A program made the position numbers and the translations under genes. A DNA stretch of 64,000 bases from positions 4,650,001-4,714,000 of the forward strand of contig NZ_CP029482.1 of NCBI RefSeq assembly GCF_003151075.1, written 5' to 3'. The stretch is from Pseudomonas sp. 31-12. GTDB lineage: Bacteria; Pseudomonadota; Gammaproteobacteria; Pseudomonadales; Pseudomonadaceae. Below the pieces are notes generated by a model, which was not told the DNA's origin, searched no databases, and saw nothing but the letters and a program-made list of their open reading frames with translations. This document shows positions 43,975 to 53,958 of this stretch, piece by piece. Position 1 is the stretch's first letter. Each line of letters opens with the position of its first letter.

Positions 43975-44283
43975 ATGACACCCAAAGACGTAGAACTCAT
44001 CCGCCGGCACCCCGACTTCATCCAGTTGGTACGCCGCAAACAGAACCTGTACTGGTCGCTGTCGCTGATCATGCTGGTGATCTATTTCGGCTTCGTTTTG
44101 CTGGTGGCGTTCTCCCCCTCCACCCTCGGCCAATCCCTGAGCGGTGGCGTGACCACCGTGGGCATGCTGGTCGGCGTGGTGATCGTGCTAATGGCCTTTG
44201 CGCTGACCGGTTTCTACGTCTATCGCGCCAACAACGTGATCGACCCGTTGAATGAAAAGCTGAAACAGGAGTGCGCCCGATGA
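43975..44283 (+). CDS. DUF485 small membrane protein of the permease operon
   Basis: A 102 aa inner-membrane protein with two hydrophobic segments ([20 protein letters not shown] and [18 protein letters not shown]). The DUF485 family stands next to ActP/PaaL-type solute symporters (as YjcH does in E. coli). Here its stop overlaps the permease start by 4 bp (ATGA). The ATG at 43975 has GAGAG upstream. The exact role is unknown; it is probably an accessory of the permease. Confidence 0.88.
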   Translation: MTPKDVELIRRHPDFIQLVRRKQNLYWSLSLIMLVIYFGFVLLVAFSPSTLGQSLSGGVTTVGMLVGVVIVLMAFALTGFYVYRANNVIDPLNEKLKQECAR

Positions 44284-45926
44284 ACCGTCTTCTCGCGTTA
44301 TTCCTGCTGCCGCTGGCAGTGGTCACCGACATGGCAATGGCCGCCGATGGCGCGTCTCGACCACTGAACTGGAACGCCATCGGCATGTTCCTGGTGTTCG
44401 TGCTGTTCACCCTCGGCGTCACCCGCTGGGCCGCCCTGCGCACTCGCTCCGCCAGCGATTTCTACACTGCGGGCGGCGGCATGACCGGTTTCCAGAACGG
44501 TCTGGCGATTGCCGGCGACATGATCTCCGCGGCGTCCTTCCTCGGGATCTCCGCCATGATGTTCCTCAATGGTTACGACGGTTTGCTGTATGCGCTGGGC
44601 GTGTTGGCCGGCTGGCCGATCATTCTGTTTTTGATCGCCGAGCGCCTGCGCAATCTCGGCAAATACACCTTCGCCGACGTGGTCTCCTATCGCTTGGAAC
44701 AAACCCCAGTGCGCCTGACTTCGGCCTTCGGCACCCTCACCGTGGCGCTGATGTACCTGGTGGCGCAGATGGTCGGCGCCGGCAAGTTGATCGAATTGCT
44801 GTTCGGCATCGACTACCTCTACGCCGTCATGCTGGTCGGCGTGTTGATGGTGTTCTACGTGACTTTCGGCGGCATGCTCGCGACCACTTGGGTGCAAATC
44901 ATCAAGGCTGTGATGCTGTTGTTCGGCACCACATTCATGGCGTTCATGGTGCTCAAGCATTTTGGTTTCAGTACCGAAGCGATGTTCGCCGGCGCCACCG
45001 CCGTGCATGCCAAAGGCAACGCCATCATGGCGCCCGGCGGTTTGCTGTCGAACCCGATCGATGCGATCTCGCTGGGGCTGGGCATGATGTTCGGCACCGC
45101 CGGCCTGCCGCATATCCTGATGCGCTTCTTCACCGTCAGCGACGCCAAGGAAGCGCGTAAAAGCGTGTTCTACGCCACTGGCTTTATCGGCTACTTCTAC
45201 CTGCTGCTGATCATCGTCGGCTTCGGCGCGATCGTCATGGTCGGCACCGATCCGGCGTTCCGCGATGCCAGCGGCGCGATCATCGGCGGCGGCAACATGA
45301 TCGCCGTGCACCTGGCCCAGGCCGTGGGCGGCAACCTGTTCCTCGGCTTCATCTCGGCGGTCGCGTTCGCCACCATTCTCGCCGTGGTGGCCGGGCTGGC
45401 ATTGTCCGGCGCCTCGGCGGTGTCCCATGACTTGTATGCCTGCGTGATGCGCAAGGGCCAGGCTACCGAACAGCAGGAAATCCGCGTGTCGCGAATCGCA
45501 ACACTGTGCATCGGCGTCCTGGCGATCATCCTCGGTTTGCTGTTCGAGTCGCAGAATATCGCGTTCCTCTCCGGCCTGGTGCTGGCCATTGCCGCCTCGG
45601 TGAATTTCCCGGTGCTGTTCCTTTCGATGTACTGGAAAGGCCTGACCACCCGTGGCGCGGTCACCGGCAGCCTGACGGGATTGATCTCGGCGATTGTCCT
45701 GCTGGTGCTGAGCCCGGCGGTGTGGGTCAACGTGCTGCATTACGACAAGGCCCTGTTCCCCTACTCCAACCCGGCGCTGTTCTCCATGAGTCTGGCCTTT
45801 TTAAGCGCCTGGGTGTTTTCGGTCACCGACTCATCACCCCGTGCAGCCCTTGAGCGTGGCCGTTACCTGGCGCAGTTCATCCGCTCGATGACCGGCATCG
45901 GTGCCTCCGGCGCCAGCAAGCACTAA
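44280..45926 (+). CDS. paaL: Phenylacetate permease PaaL (sodium:solute symporter)
   Basis: A 548 aa sodium:solute symporter close to ActP acetate permease. A cleavable-looking N-terminal signal ([18 protein letters not shown]) precedes about 13 membrane segments. Typical sequence includes [20 protein letters not shown] and [19 protein letters not shown]. Its place inside the paa cluster, followed by a porin, supports phenylacetate as substrate. Translation is coupled to the DUF485 gene. Confidence 0.9.
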   Translation: MNRLLALFLLPLAVVTDMAMAADGASRPLNWNAIGMFLVFVLFTLGVTRWAALRTRSASDFYTAGGGMTGFQNGLAIAGDMISAASFLGISAMMFLNGYDGLLYALGVLAGWPIILFLIAERLRNLGKYTFADVVSYRLEQTPVRLTSAFGTLTVALMYLVAQMVGAGKLIELLFGIDYLYAVMLVGVLMVFYVTFGGMLATTWVQIIKAVMLLFGTTFMAFMVLKHFGFSTEAMFAGATAVHAKGNAIMAPGGLLSNPIDAISLGLGMMFGTAGLPHILMRFFTVSDAKEARKSVFYATGFIGYFYLLLIIVGFGAIVMVGTDPAFRDASGAIIGGGNMIAVHLAQAVGGNLFLGFISAVAFATILAVVAGLALSGASAVSHDLYACVMRKGQATEQQEIRVSRIATLCIGVLAIILGLLFESQNIAFLSGLVLAIAASVNFPVLFLSMYWKGLTTRGAVTGSLTGLISAIVLLVLSPAVWVNVLHYDKALFPYSNPALFSMSLAFLSAWVFSVTDSSPRAALERGRYLAQFIRSMTGIGASGASKH

Positions 45927-45958
45927 CAACGACCGACTGATGGCAGGGAATAAAAATA

Positions 45959-47212
45959 ATGAAACCCGCACGTACCACCCCCTACGAATCACTGATTTCG
46001 TTAGCCGCTGCATTGAGTCTGCCCATGGTCGCACCCAGCGCCATGGCCGACTTTGTCAGCGACAGCAAGGCCCGTATTGAGATGCGCAACCACTACATCA
46101 ATCGCGATTTCCGTCAGGACAACGCCCCACAATCGAAGGCTGAAGAATGGGCGCAGGGCTTTACTGCGCGCATCGAGTCCGGGTTCACCGATGGCACGTT
46201 CGGCTTCGGCCTCGATGCGTTGGGGGAACTGGGATTGAAGCTCGACTCCAGCGCGAATCGTCGAGGCACCGGGCTGCTACCGTTTGGCCCGAACAGCCAT
46301 GAACCGGCAGACGAGTTCAGCCAACTGGGACTGACTGGCAAGCTGCGCGTATCCAAAAGCGTGTTGAAGCTCGGCACCCTGCAACCGTTGCTGCCGGTGG
46401 CGACCTACAACGACACCCGCCTGCTGGGTTCGACCTTTGAGGGTGGCTTGCTCACCAGTCAGGAAATCAGTGGCCTGACGGTCAATACCGGGCGCCTGAC
46501 CAAGGCCAACCTGCGTGACTCCTCCAGCAACGATGACATCGGCTACGGCGCCGCCCGCAGCGATCACTTCGACTTTGCCGGCGGCAGCTACGCCTTCAGC
46601 CCGCAACTGAACCTGAGCTACTACTACGGCAAGCTCGATCAGATTTATCGCCAGCAATTCGTCGGGCTGGTGCATACCCAGCCTCTGGGCAACGGGTTCA
46701 ACCTGCGCAGCGACCTGCGTTATTTCGACAGCCGCGGCGACGGTGCCGAACGCGCCGGGCGCATCGACAACCGCAATTTCAACAGCATGTTCACCGTGTC
46801 CCATGGCGCACACAAAGTCAGTGCCACGTACCAGCAGTTATCCGGCGACAGCGCCTTCCCGTTCCTCAACGGTGGCGATCCGTATGTGGTCAACCTGGTG
46901 ACCTACAACACCTACACCCGCGCCGACGAGGATTCCTGGCAGTTGCGTTACGACTATGACTTCGCGGCGCAAGGCATCCCCGGCCTGACCTTCATGACGC
47001 GCTACACCGACGGCCGCCATGTCAAGGCGGGCAGCGTCGATAACGGCCGCGAATGGGAGCGCGACACCGACATCAGTTACGTCATCCAGAGCGGCGTGTT
47101 CAAGGACGTCAGCCTGCGCTGGCGCAATGTGACCTTCCGTTCCGGCAGTGGCTTGAATACCGCCATCGATGAGAACCGGCTGATCGTCGGCTACACCGTG
47201 GCGCTTTGGTAA
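45959..47212 (+). CDS. paaM: OprD-family porin for phenylacetate uptake (PaaM/PhaK-like)
   Basis: A 417 aa outer-membrane protein. The signal peptide covers about 1-31 (LSLPMVAPSAMA). The OprD start DFVSDSKARIEMRNHYINRDF and repeated strands with GxxY patterns follow, ending VGYTVALW. OprD porins carry small acids or amino acids; this position downstream of paaL fits a phenylacetate channel. It lies 32 bp after paaL. Confidence 0.88.
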   Translation: MKPARTTPYESLISLAAALSLPMVAPSAMADFVSDSKARIEMRNHYINRDFRQDNAPQSKAEEWAQGFTARIESGFTDGTFGFGLDALGELGLKLDSSANRRGTGLLPFGPNSHEPADEFSQLGLTGKLRVSKSVLKLGTLQPLLPVATYNDTRLLGSTFEGGLLTSQEISGLTVNTGRLTKANLRDSSSNDDIGYGAARSDHFDFAGGSYAFSPQLNLSYYYGKLDQIYRQQFVGLVHTQPLGNGFNLRSDLRYFDSRGDGAERAGRIDNRNFNSMFTVSHGAHKVSATYQQLSGDSAFPFLNGGDPYVVNLVTYNTYTRADEDSWQLRYDYDFAAQGIPGLTFMTRYTDGRHVKAGSVDNGREWERDTDISYVIQSGVFKDVSLRWRNVTFRSGSGLNTAIDENRLIVGYTVALW

Positions 47213-47269
47213 TCCCGAATGGCGCGGTCGCGGCCGCGCCAACACTTTTCATCACCAGGAGCAATCGTG

Positions 47270-49339
47270 ATGTCCTCTTCACCTACACTGCACGCCCCTA
47301 CCCTGCAAAGTTTCATCGCCGGTCGCTGGATCGGCCAGCACGGTGCCCAGGTGCTGCGCAGTGCCATCGAAGGCCATGAAATTGCGCGCACCCACGAAGA
47401 GCGCCCGGATTTCGCCGAAGCTGTCGAACACGGTCGCCGTCAGGGCGTCAGTGGCTTGATGGCGCTGGACTTCCAGCAACGGGCTCAACGTCTCAAGGCC
47501 CTGGCTTTGTACCTGAGCGAACGCAAGGAGCAGCTCTACGCCATTTCGCACCACAGCGGCGCGACCCGCGCCGACAGCTGGATCGACATCGAAGGTGGCA
47601 ACAGCACGCTGTTCACCTACGCCAGCCTCGGCTCGCGGGAATTGCCATCGGGCAACATCGTCCACGAAGGCCCGGCGATGCAGCTGAGCAAACTCGGCAC
47701 CTTCGCCGGCACGCATATCCTGGTGCCCCGTGGCGGTCTCGCAGTGCACATCAACGCCTTCAACTTTCCGATCTGGGGCATGCTGGAAAAATTCGCCCCG
47801 AGCTTTCTCGCCGGCATGCCGTGCATCGTCAAACCGGCCAGTGCCACCAGCTACCTGACTGAAGCCGTGGTTCGGCTGATGGACGAATCCGGTTTGCTGC
47901 CGGCGGGTAGCCTGCAATTGATCATCGGCAGCACCGGTGATTTGCTGGATCGCCTGCAAGGCCAGGACGTCGTGACCTTCACCGGCTCGGCCGACACCGC
48001 GGCCAAGTTGCGGGTCAACCCGAACCTGATCCGCAACTCGGTGCCGTTCAATGCTGAAGCCGACTCGCTCAACTGCGCGATCCTCGCCCCAGACGTCACT
48101 CCGGACGACGAAGAATTCGAACTGTTCATCAAGGAAGTCGCCCGGGAAATGACCACCAAGGCCGGGCAGAAATGCACCGCCATTCGCCGCGCCATCGTTC
48201 CGGCCAGACACATCGATGCCGTCGCCACCCGCCTGCGCGACCGACTGAAGAAAGTCGTGGTCGGCGACCCGTCGGTAGAAGGCGTGCGCATGGGTGCGCT
48301 GGCCTCTCACGATCAGCAGAAAGACGTCGCCGAACGCCTGGAAAGCCTGTTGCAAAGCAGCGACATGCTGTTCGGCGCCCGCGACGGTTTCGAACCTCGC
48401 GGTGAAAACGTCAGCCAGGGTGCGTTCTTTGCGCCGACGTTGCTGCAATCTCGCGATCCACATGCTGAGGGCGGTGCTCACGACATCGAAGCGTTCGGCC
48501 CGGTCAGCACCCTGATGGCCTATGACGACCTGGACGAAGCCCTCGCTCTGGCGGCGCGCGGTAAAGGCAGTCTGGTGGCCAGTCTGATCACCAAGGACCC
48601 GCAGATCGCGGCCAAAGCAATCCCGGTCGCCGCTGCCTGGCACGGCCGTTTGCTGGTGCTCGACCGCGAGTCGGCCGCCGAATCCACCGGCCACGGTTCG
48701 CCTCTGCCACAACTCAAACACGGCGGCCCGGGGCGTGCCGGCGGCGGTGAAGAACTCGGCGGTTTGCGTGCGGTGAAACACTACCTGCAACGCGCGGCGG
48801 TGCAAGGCTCGCCGACCATGCTGGCGGCAGTCACCGGCGAATACGTGCGCGGCGCCAAGGTCATCGAAACCGAAGTCCATCCGTTCCGCCGGTTCTTCCA
48901 GGACCTGCAGATCGGCGAATCGCTGCTGACCCACCGTCGCACCGTTACCGAGGCCGACCTGGTGAACTTCGGCTGCCTGTCCGGCGATCATTTCTACATG
49001 CACTTCGACGACATCGCCGCCAAGGAATCGCAGTTTGGCAAACGCATCGCCCACGGCTACTTCGTGCTGTCAGCGGCGGCCGGTCTGTTTGTGTCCCCCG
49101 CGCCGGGGCCGGTGCTGGCCAACTATGGCCTGGACACGTTGCGCTTCATCAACCCGGTGGGGATCGGCGACACGATTCAGGCGCGGTTGACCTGCAAGCG
49201 CAAGATTGATCAGGGGAAAAAGAGCCCGCAGGGGATCCCGCAAGGTGTGGTGGCGTGGGATGTAGAAGTCACCAACCAACTGGGAGAGCTGGTTGCCAGT
49301 TATGACATTTTGACGCTGGTAGTGAAACGCGAAGACTGA
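47270..49339 (+). CDS. paaZ: Bifunctional oxepin-CoA hydrolase / 3-oxo-5,6-dehydrosuberyl-CoA semialdehyde dehydrogenase PaaZ
   Basis: A 689 aa two-domain enzyme that opens the oxepin ring and oxidises the aldehyde formed. The aldehyde dehydrogenase domain (about 1-530) has NAFNFPIWGMLEKFAPSFLA and the catalytic cysteine motif KAGQKCTAIRR. The C-terminal MaoC-like hydratase domain (about 545-689) shows CLSGDHFYMHFDD and IAHGYFVLSAAAGLF. The ATG at 47270 has AGGAG upstream. It ends the paa transport and ring-opening block. Confidence 0.95.
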   Translation: MSSSPTLHAPTLQSFIAGRWIGQHGAQVLRSAIEGHEIARTHEERPDFAEAVEHGRRQGVSGLMALDFQQRAQRLKALALYLSERKEQLYAISHHSGATRADSWIDIEGGNSTLFTYASLGSRELPSGNIVHEGPAMQLSKLGTFAGTHILVPRGGLAVHINAFNFPIWGMLEKFAPSFLAGMPCIVKPASATSYLTEAVVRLMDESGLLPAGSLQLIIGSTGDLLDRLQGQDVVTFTGSADTAAKLRVNPNLIRNSVPFNAEADSLNCAILAPDVTPDDEEFELFIKEVAREMTTKAGQKCTAIRRAIVPARHIDAVATRLRDRLKKVVVGDPSVEGVRMGALASHDQQKDVAERLESLLQSSDMLFGARDGFEPRGENVSQGAFFAPTLLQSRDPHAEGGAHDIEAFGPVSTLMAYDDLDEALALAARGKGSLVASLITKDPQIAAKAIPVAAAWHGRLLVLDRESAAESTGHGSPLPQLKHGGPGRAGGGEELGGLRAVKHYLQRAAVQGSPTMLAAVTGEYVRGAKVIETEVHPFRRFFQDLQIGESLLTHRRTVTEADLVNFGCLSGDHFYMHFDDIAAKESQFGKRIAHGYFVLSAAAGLFVSPAPGPVLANYGLDTLRFINPVGIGDTIQARLTCKRKIDQGKKSPQGIPQGVVAWDVEVTNQLGELVASYDILTLVVKRED

Positions 49340-49386
49340 TCAGGATTTTTGGTTGATCACAAAGGGTGTGGTCAACCTGAATCCCA

Positions 49387-49487
49387 TGTGGGAGCTAGCC
49401 TGCTAGCGATGGACGCTCAGACACCGCGTTCATTCAGACAGCACGCGTTATCGTTGACGTTCATCGCTAGCAGGCTAGCTCCCACAG
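49387..49487. repeat. REP doublet (REPIN), CTAGC variant
   Basis: Arms TGTGGGAGCTAGCCTGCTAG and its complement. The usual CGAGC/GCTCG bases are CTAGC/GCTAG on both sides, a compensated change. Confidence 0.85.
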
Positions 49488-49515
49488 GATTTCGGGGTTG
49501 GCAAAAAATCACGGT

Positions 49516-50352
49516 TCAATGCTTGCGCAGCCACTCGATAAACAGTGCAAACAACTCCGACTGTGAACCGATCTCCAACTTCAGATAAAGATTCTTGCGG
49601 TGCATGCGCACCGTCTCCGGCGAGATGCTCATCTGGCTGGCCGTGGATTTCACGGAATGCCCCCGCAGCACCATGTGCGCCACTTCCCGCTCGCGTTCGG
49701 TGAGCAAGTCGCAGCCAAAGTTTTCGAAGGCCGACTGCACGCGTTGCTTGAGATCGTCACGCACGCCCTCATTGACGGCGCTGTGCTGCAAGCCCCGGCG
49801 TCCAAATTCGCTGATGAATTCGCGCACCAGCGGCTCGACCGCCCGCAATAGATTCAGTTGCTCAACCCGCAGCCCTTCCCCGCCAAAGCCTTGAAACAGG
49901 CTCACCGACACCTGGGTGTCATGGCCGGTATCGACAATGTAAAAACTGTCTTCCGAACTCCCGGCCTTCAAGTAGTAAGTCTTGTAGTACTCACTGTCGA
50001 AGAAGTTGTCCGGGGCTATGTCCTCCAGGTGATAAAACCCTTCGGCCAGCCCCTGCTCCACCGCCAGGCAAAAAGGGTCGAGCAGGTAGCCCCCGGAAAA
50101 ATAGCGGTCGATGATCGACTCCCGGTATTTTTCCGGAATGCCGCGCTGATACAACAGCTGCGGCGGGCGGTCCTTGTGTTCCAGGCTGATCATCACCGAT
50201 TCGATGGCCACCAGATGCCCGAAGGCCGACGCCAGAAAGCGCAGCGCGTCGGGCTCATCGATATGGGCGAATGCTTGGCGCAGGTCGCCGTGCCATTTAT
50301 GCAAGGCACCGAAAGGCAATGCGATCAACGTGTCGTCGTTTGGTTTGCTCAT
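49516..50352 (-). CDS. LuxR family transcriptional regulator
   Basis: A 278 aa regulator. The N-terminal two thirds have no recognised sensor fold name but contain LEDIAPDNFFDSEYYKTYYLKAG, a segment common in one group of Pseudomonas LuxR proteins near amine catabolism genes. The C-terminal LuxR helix-turn-helix is clear (LTEREREVAHMVLRGHSVKSTASQMSISPETVRMHRKNLY). The ATG at 50352 follows GCGGGGC. It lies 54 bp downstream of the aminotransferase on the same strand and may control that operon. Confidence 0.85.
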   Translation of the reverse strand: MSKPNDDTLIALPFGALHKWHGDLRQAFAHIDEPDALRFLASAFGHLVAIESVMISLEHKDRPPQLLYQRGIPEKYRESIIDRYFSGGYLLDPFCLAVEQGLAEGFYHLEDIAPDNFFDSEYYKTYYLKAGSSEDSFYIVDTGHDTQVSVSLFQGFGGEGLRVEQLNLLRAVEPLVREFISEFGRRGLQHSAVNEGVRDDLKQRVQSAFENFGCDLLTEREREVAHMVLRGHSVKSTASQMSISPETVRMHRKNLYLKLEIGSQSELFALFIEWLRKH

Positions 50353-50405
50353 GCCCCGCAGTCTAGCGGGTGAGCCGACACCTGGTAACCGCGGAGTCGA
50401 CGAAC

Positions 50406-51824
50406 TCATTGGCCGAAATACTGGCCGTTCTGCTCAAGCTCACCCGCCACTTCAAGAATGCACACCCGCAGGATCTCGACGATTTCATCCACCTGTGCGC
50501 ACGACAGGACCAGCGGCGGCGACATGACGTTGAGGTGCATGATCGGCCGCACCAGCAGCCCTCGGGCCTGCGCCCGGGAATGAATCATTTCGCCGATGTT
50601 GATCTCGTCGGCAAACAACGCCTTGGTGCGTTTGTCGGCGACGAACTCCACGCAGGCCATGAACTTCTGGCAGCGCACATCGCCCACCAGCGGCAAGTCG
50701 CTGAGTGTCGCCAGGCGCTGTTCCAGGTAGGCGCCGACCACGTCGACATGCTCCAGCAGGTTTTCCCGCTCGATGATTTCAATGTTCTTCAACGCCGCCG
50801 TGCAGCAGACCGGGTGGCCGCTGTAAGTGAAGCCATGAGTGAAGCAGCGACCCTTGCCAGGCTCGGCGATGACTTTCCAGATACGCTCGGAAAAAATGCA
50901 GGCGCCCAACGGCAGATAAGCCGACGTCAGACCCTTGGCCGTGGTGATGATGTCCGGCTGAACATCGAACAGATCATGCGAGGCGAAGAACTTGCCGAGA
51001 CGCCCGAACGAGGTCACCACTTCATCGGCGACAAACAGAATGTCGTAGCGTTGGCAGACTTCCCACATGCGTTTCAGATAGCCCTTGGGCGGAATGATCA
51101 CGCCGCCGGAGCCCATGATCGGCTCGGCAAAAAAACCCGCGACCTTGTCCGCGCCGATGGACAGAATCTTGTCTTCAAACTCCTTTATCAGAAATTCGAG
51201 AAACTGCGCTTCGTCCATGCCCTCCGGCGCCCGGTAGGGATTGGGGTTGGAGACGTGGTGAATCTTGTCGTTGGCGTAGTCGAATTCCGGCACACGGTCG
51301 GCGGTTTTGTTGCCGATCGACATCGTCAGGGTGGTGGAGCCGTGATACGCGTTGAAACGGGCGATGACGTGCTTCTTTTCCGGTTTGCCGCGGCAGTTCT
51401 GATAGTACTGAATCAACCGGTACGCGGTGTCCACGGCGGTAGAGCCGCCGGTGGTCAGGAATACGTGATCGAGATCGCCGGGAGCGAGGCTGGCGAGTTT
51501 CTCGCACAACTGGATGGCGACGTTGTTGGACATGTCGGAAAACGGGTTCGAGTACGCCAATTGACGGACCTGATCGGCAATCGCCAGTGCCATTTCTTCA
51601 CGGCCCAGACCGATGTTCGTACACCACATGCCGCCGACCGCATCGAGAAAGCGGTTGCCCTGGGCGTCGTAAATATAGGCTCCGTCACCGGCCACAATGT
51701 TCAGCGCGCCCTGTTCGGCGTGTTCGTCGAACATGTGATAGCCGTGCATGTAGTGCGCTTTGTCGGCTTTGACCAGTTTCGCGTTATCAATGTCAGACAC
51801 AATTTTCTTGATTGGAGTCGCCAT
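50406..51824 (-). CDS. Class III aminotransferase (omega-amino acid/polyamine type)
   Basis: A 472 aa PLP enzyme of aminotransferase class III. The cofactor region is TTGGSTAVDTAYRL, FVADEVVTSFGRLG, and the Schiff-base lysine is in IITTAKGLTSAYLPLG. Family members transaminate terminal amines (putrescine, beta-alanine, taurine) with pyruvate or 2-oxoglutarate. The gene directly upstream encodes a polyamine-type binding protein, which suggests an amine substrate. The substrate itself is not determinable. Confidence 0.88.
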   Translation of the reverse strand: MATPIKKIVSDIDNAKLVKADKAHYMHGYHMFDEHAEQGALNIVAGDGAYIYDAQGNRFLDAVGGMWCTNIGLGREEMALAIADQVRQLAYSNPFSDMSNNVAIQLCEKLASLAPGDLDHVFLTTGGSTAVDTAYRLIQYYQNCRGKPEKKHVIARFNAYHGSTTLTMSIGNKTADRVPEFDYANDKIHHVSNPNPYRAPEGMDEAQFLEFLIKEFEDKILSIGADKVAGFFAEPIMGSGGVIIPPKGYLKRMWEVCQRYDILFVADEVVTSFGRLGKFFASHDLFDVQPDIITTAKGLTSAYLPLGACIFSERIWKVIAEPGKGRCFTHGFTYSGHPVCCTAALKNIEIIERENLLEHVDVVGAYLEQRLATLSDLPLVGDVRCQKFMACVEFVADKRTKALFADEINIGEMIHSRAQARGLLVRPIMHLNVMSPPLVLSCAQVDEIVEILRVCILEVAGELEQNGQYFGQ

Positions 51825-51854
51825 ACAAAAACCTCAAACCGAACAATTAATCGA

Positions 51855-52958
51855 TCAAATTCCGCTCTTCACCGTGCTCCAGACGCGGGTCATGGCGCGC
51901 ATCTCTTTTGCGTCCTGCGTCTTTTGCGGAAACAACCGCTGGCGCGTTTCGTCATCGGGATAAATCGCCGGGTTGTTGCGCACATCGGCGTGCACCAACG
52001 GCGTGGCCGCCGCGTTGCTGTTGGCGTAATGAATGAAGTCCGTCACGTCGGCCATGACTTGTGGCTGCATCAAGTAATCGAGGAACTTGTGCGCGTTGGC
52101 CACATGGGGGGCATCGGCGGGGATGTACAGGTTGTCGAACCAGATCAGCGAGCCTTCCTTGGGAATGAAATAGGCCAGCTTGATCTTCAACTTGGCCTCT
52201 TCGGCGCGGGCCATGGCAGTTGCGTAGTCGCCCGACCAGGTCATGGCCATGCACACATCGCCATTGGGCAGGCTGGTCAGGTAATTGACCGAGTCGAACT
52301 TGCGGATGTAAGGCCTGATGGACAACAGCAACGCTTGCGCCGCTTCCAGATCGGCCGGCGCGGCGCTTCTCGGGTCGCGTCCCAGGTACTTCAGCGCCAG
52401 CGGAATGACTTCAGTGGGCGCATCGACCAGGGTCACGCCGCAATCGGCGAAGCGCGAGACGATTTTCGGATCGAAGATCATCGCCAGCGAACCAATTGGC
52501 GCGTCGGGCATACGCTCCTTGATCTTGTCGACGTTATAAGTAATGCCGTTACTGCCCCAAGTGTAAGGCGCCGAGTACAGCGTGCCGGCATCAAAGCCCT
52601 GCAAGTCCTGCAAGACTTTCGGGTCAAGGTTGGTCCAGCCCGGCAACAACTTTTTATCGAGCGGCTGGAACACTTTGGCCTTGATCAGCGGCGGTGCAAG
52701 AGAAGCGTTCAACACCACCAGGTCATAGCCGGAGTGACCGGTGAGCAACTTGGCCTGCACCGTTTCATAGGCATCAAACGTGTCGTAAATCACGCGGATG
52801 CCGGTGGCTTTCTGAAAGTCGGCAATGGTTTTTTCGCCGATGTAATCCGCCCAGTTGTACAGCCGCAACGTGTTGTTATCGTCCACTTCGGCGCCGTGGA
52901 CGGCTACCGACAGCGGCACAAGTAACGCACCAAGCATCACCAAGAAGGCCTTGCGCAT
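51855..52958 (-). CDS. Periplasmic polyamine-type substrate-binding protein (PotF/SpuD-like)
   Basis: A 367 aa extracellular solute-binding protein. The signal peptide covers about 1-23 (VMLGALLVPLSVAVHGAE). Typical PotF/PotD sequence follows (LRLYNWADYIGEKTIADFQKATGIRVIYDTFDAYETVQAKLL). No ABC permease or ATPase is adjacent, so it must share a transporter encoded elsewhere or act as a sensor partner. It is transcribed before the aminotransferase, 30 bp apart. Confidence 0.9.
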   Translation of the reverse strand: MRKAFLVMLGALLVPLSVAVHGAEVDDNNTLRLYNWADYIGEKTIADFQKATGIRVIYDTFDAYETVQAKLLTGHSGYDLVVLNASLAPPLIKAKVFQPLDKKLLPGWTNLDPKVLQDLQGFDAGTLYSAPYTWGSNGITYNVDKIKERMPDAPIGSLAMIFDPKIVSRFADCGVTLVDAPTEVIPLALKYLGRDPRSAAPADLEAAQALLLSIRPYIRKFDSVNYLTSLPNGDVCMAMTWSGDYATAMARAEEAKLKIKLAYFIPKEGSLIWFDNLYIPADAPHVANAHKFLDYLMQPQVMADVTDFIHYANSNAAATPLVHADVRNNPAIYPDDETRQRLFPQKTQDAKEMRAMTRVWSTVKSGI

Positions 52959-53175
52959 AGCAAATTCACCTTATCAAGCGAGTTCCGATCTGGATGAGCG
53001 GATGAATCCACTATTGGTCGATTCAGCCAACCGCGCCATACCCCGAATGGGTGTGTGAGCCTTGCGATGACCCGACATGGCAAAAAGCAGCAGTTTCGTT
53101 GACCTGTTTTGTCATAGATCCAGCGCCGGTCCCGCGCTTAGAGTGCCCTGCATAGAGATCACCCAGGGCACGTAC

Positions 53176-53958
53176 ATGAACGACCTGATCAAACAAGAAC
53201 GACACGAAGGCGTCCTGACGCTGACCTTTGAACGTCCCGACAAACTCAACGCGCTGAACAACAGCATGTACACGCAGTTGGGCGACCTGTTGCTGGCCGC
53301 GGATGAAGACGCCGACGTCGGCGTGATCATCCTCACGGGTGGCGCCGCCTGCTTTACCAGCGGCAACGACCTGGCGGATTTTCTCCAGCATCCGCCGACC
53401 GATCTGGACAGCCCGGCGTTTCGCCTGATGCGCGTGGTGATCAACCTGCAAAAACCGTTGATCGCCGCCGTGTGCGGAGCAGCCATCGGGATCGGCACCA
53501 CCCTGCTGCTGCATTGCGATCAGGTGCTGGTCACGCGCAATACCCGGTTGCGCACACCGTTCGTGAACCTGGGCCTGTGCCCGGAGTTCGGCGCAAGCCT
53601 GCTGTTGCCGCGCCTGCTCGGCCATGCCCGGGCGGCACGCTTGCTGTTGTGGGGTGACAGCCTGGACGGTGAAGCCGCCGTCGCGTGCGGATTGGCCAAC
53701 GAACTGTTCGACGACGGGGCACAGTGTCTGGCAGCCGCCGAGCACATGGCTCGTCGACTGCTGGCGCTGCCCCAGGAATCCCTGCGTCAGTCCCGGCAAT
53801 TACTCAAACAGACCTCGATGCCGGAACTGCAAGCCACCATTCGCCAAGAGAACTTGCTGTTCATCAAGCGCCTGCAAACCCCGGAAGCGCAGGCGGCGTT
53901 GAACGCACTCCTTAATCGCACCATTGAAAAGAACCCATCGACAGGAACGCCTTCATGA
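53176..53958 (+). CDS. Enoyl-CoA hydratase/isomerase (crotonase family)
   Basis: A 260 aa crotonase-fold enzyme. The oxyanion-hole regions are CFTSGNDLADF and GAAIGIGTTLLLHCD. The first catalytic position is Phe/Val-like in TPFVNLGLCPEFGASLLLPRL with one Glu retained, which resembles isomerases of the PaaG/PaaB type more than hydratases. The ATG at 53176 follows CAGGGCACG. Its stop overlaps the thiolase start by 4 bp (ATGA), so the two work on a common acyl-CoA. The pathway is unknown. Confidence 0.85.
   Translation: MNDLIKQERHEGVLTLTFERPDKLNALNNSMYTQLGDLLLAADEDADVGVIILTGGAACFTSGNDLADFLQHPPTDLDSPAFRLMRVVINLQKPLIAAVCGAAIGIGTTLLLHCDQVLVTRNTRLRTPFVNLGLCPEFGASLLLPRLLGHARAARLLLWGDSLDGEAAVACGLANELFDDGAQCLAAAEHMARRLLALPQESLRQSRQLLKQTSMPELQATIRQENLLFIKRLQTPEAQAALNALLNRTIEKNPSTGTPS

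Noticed and set aside
47279..49054. Minus-strand open frame inside paaZ
   Set aside because: It is a shadow of paaZ and has no ribosome binding site or domain.
50370..52925. Plus-strand open frame of 851 codons
   Set aside because: It runs antisense through the aminotransferase and binding-protein genes, both of which have clear family motifs; the product has no domain.
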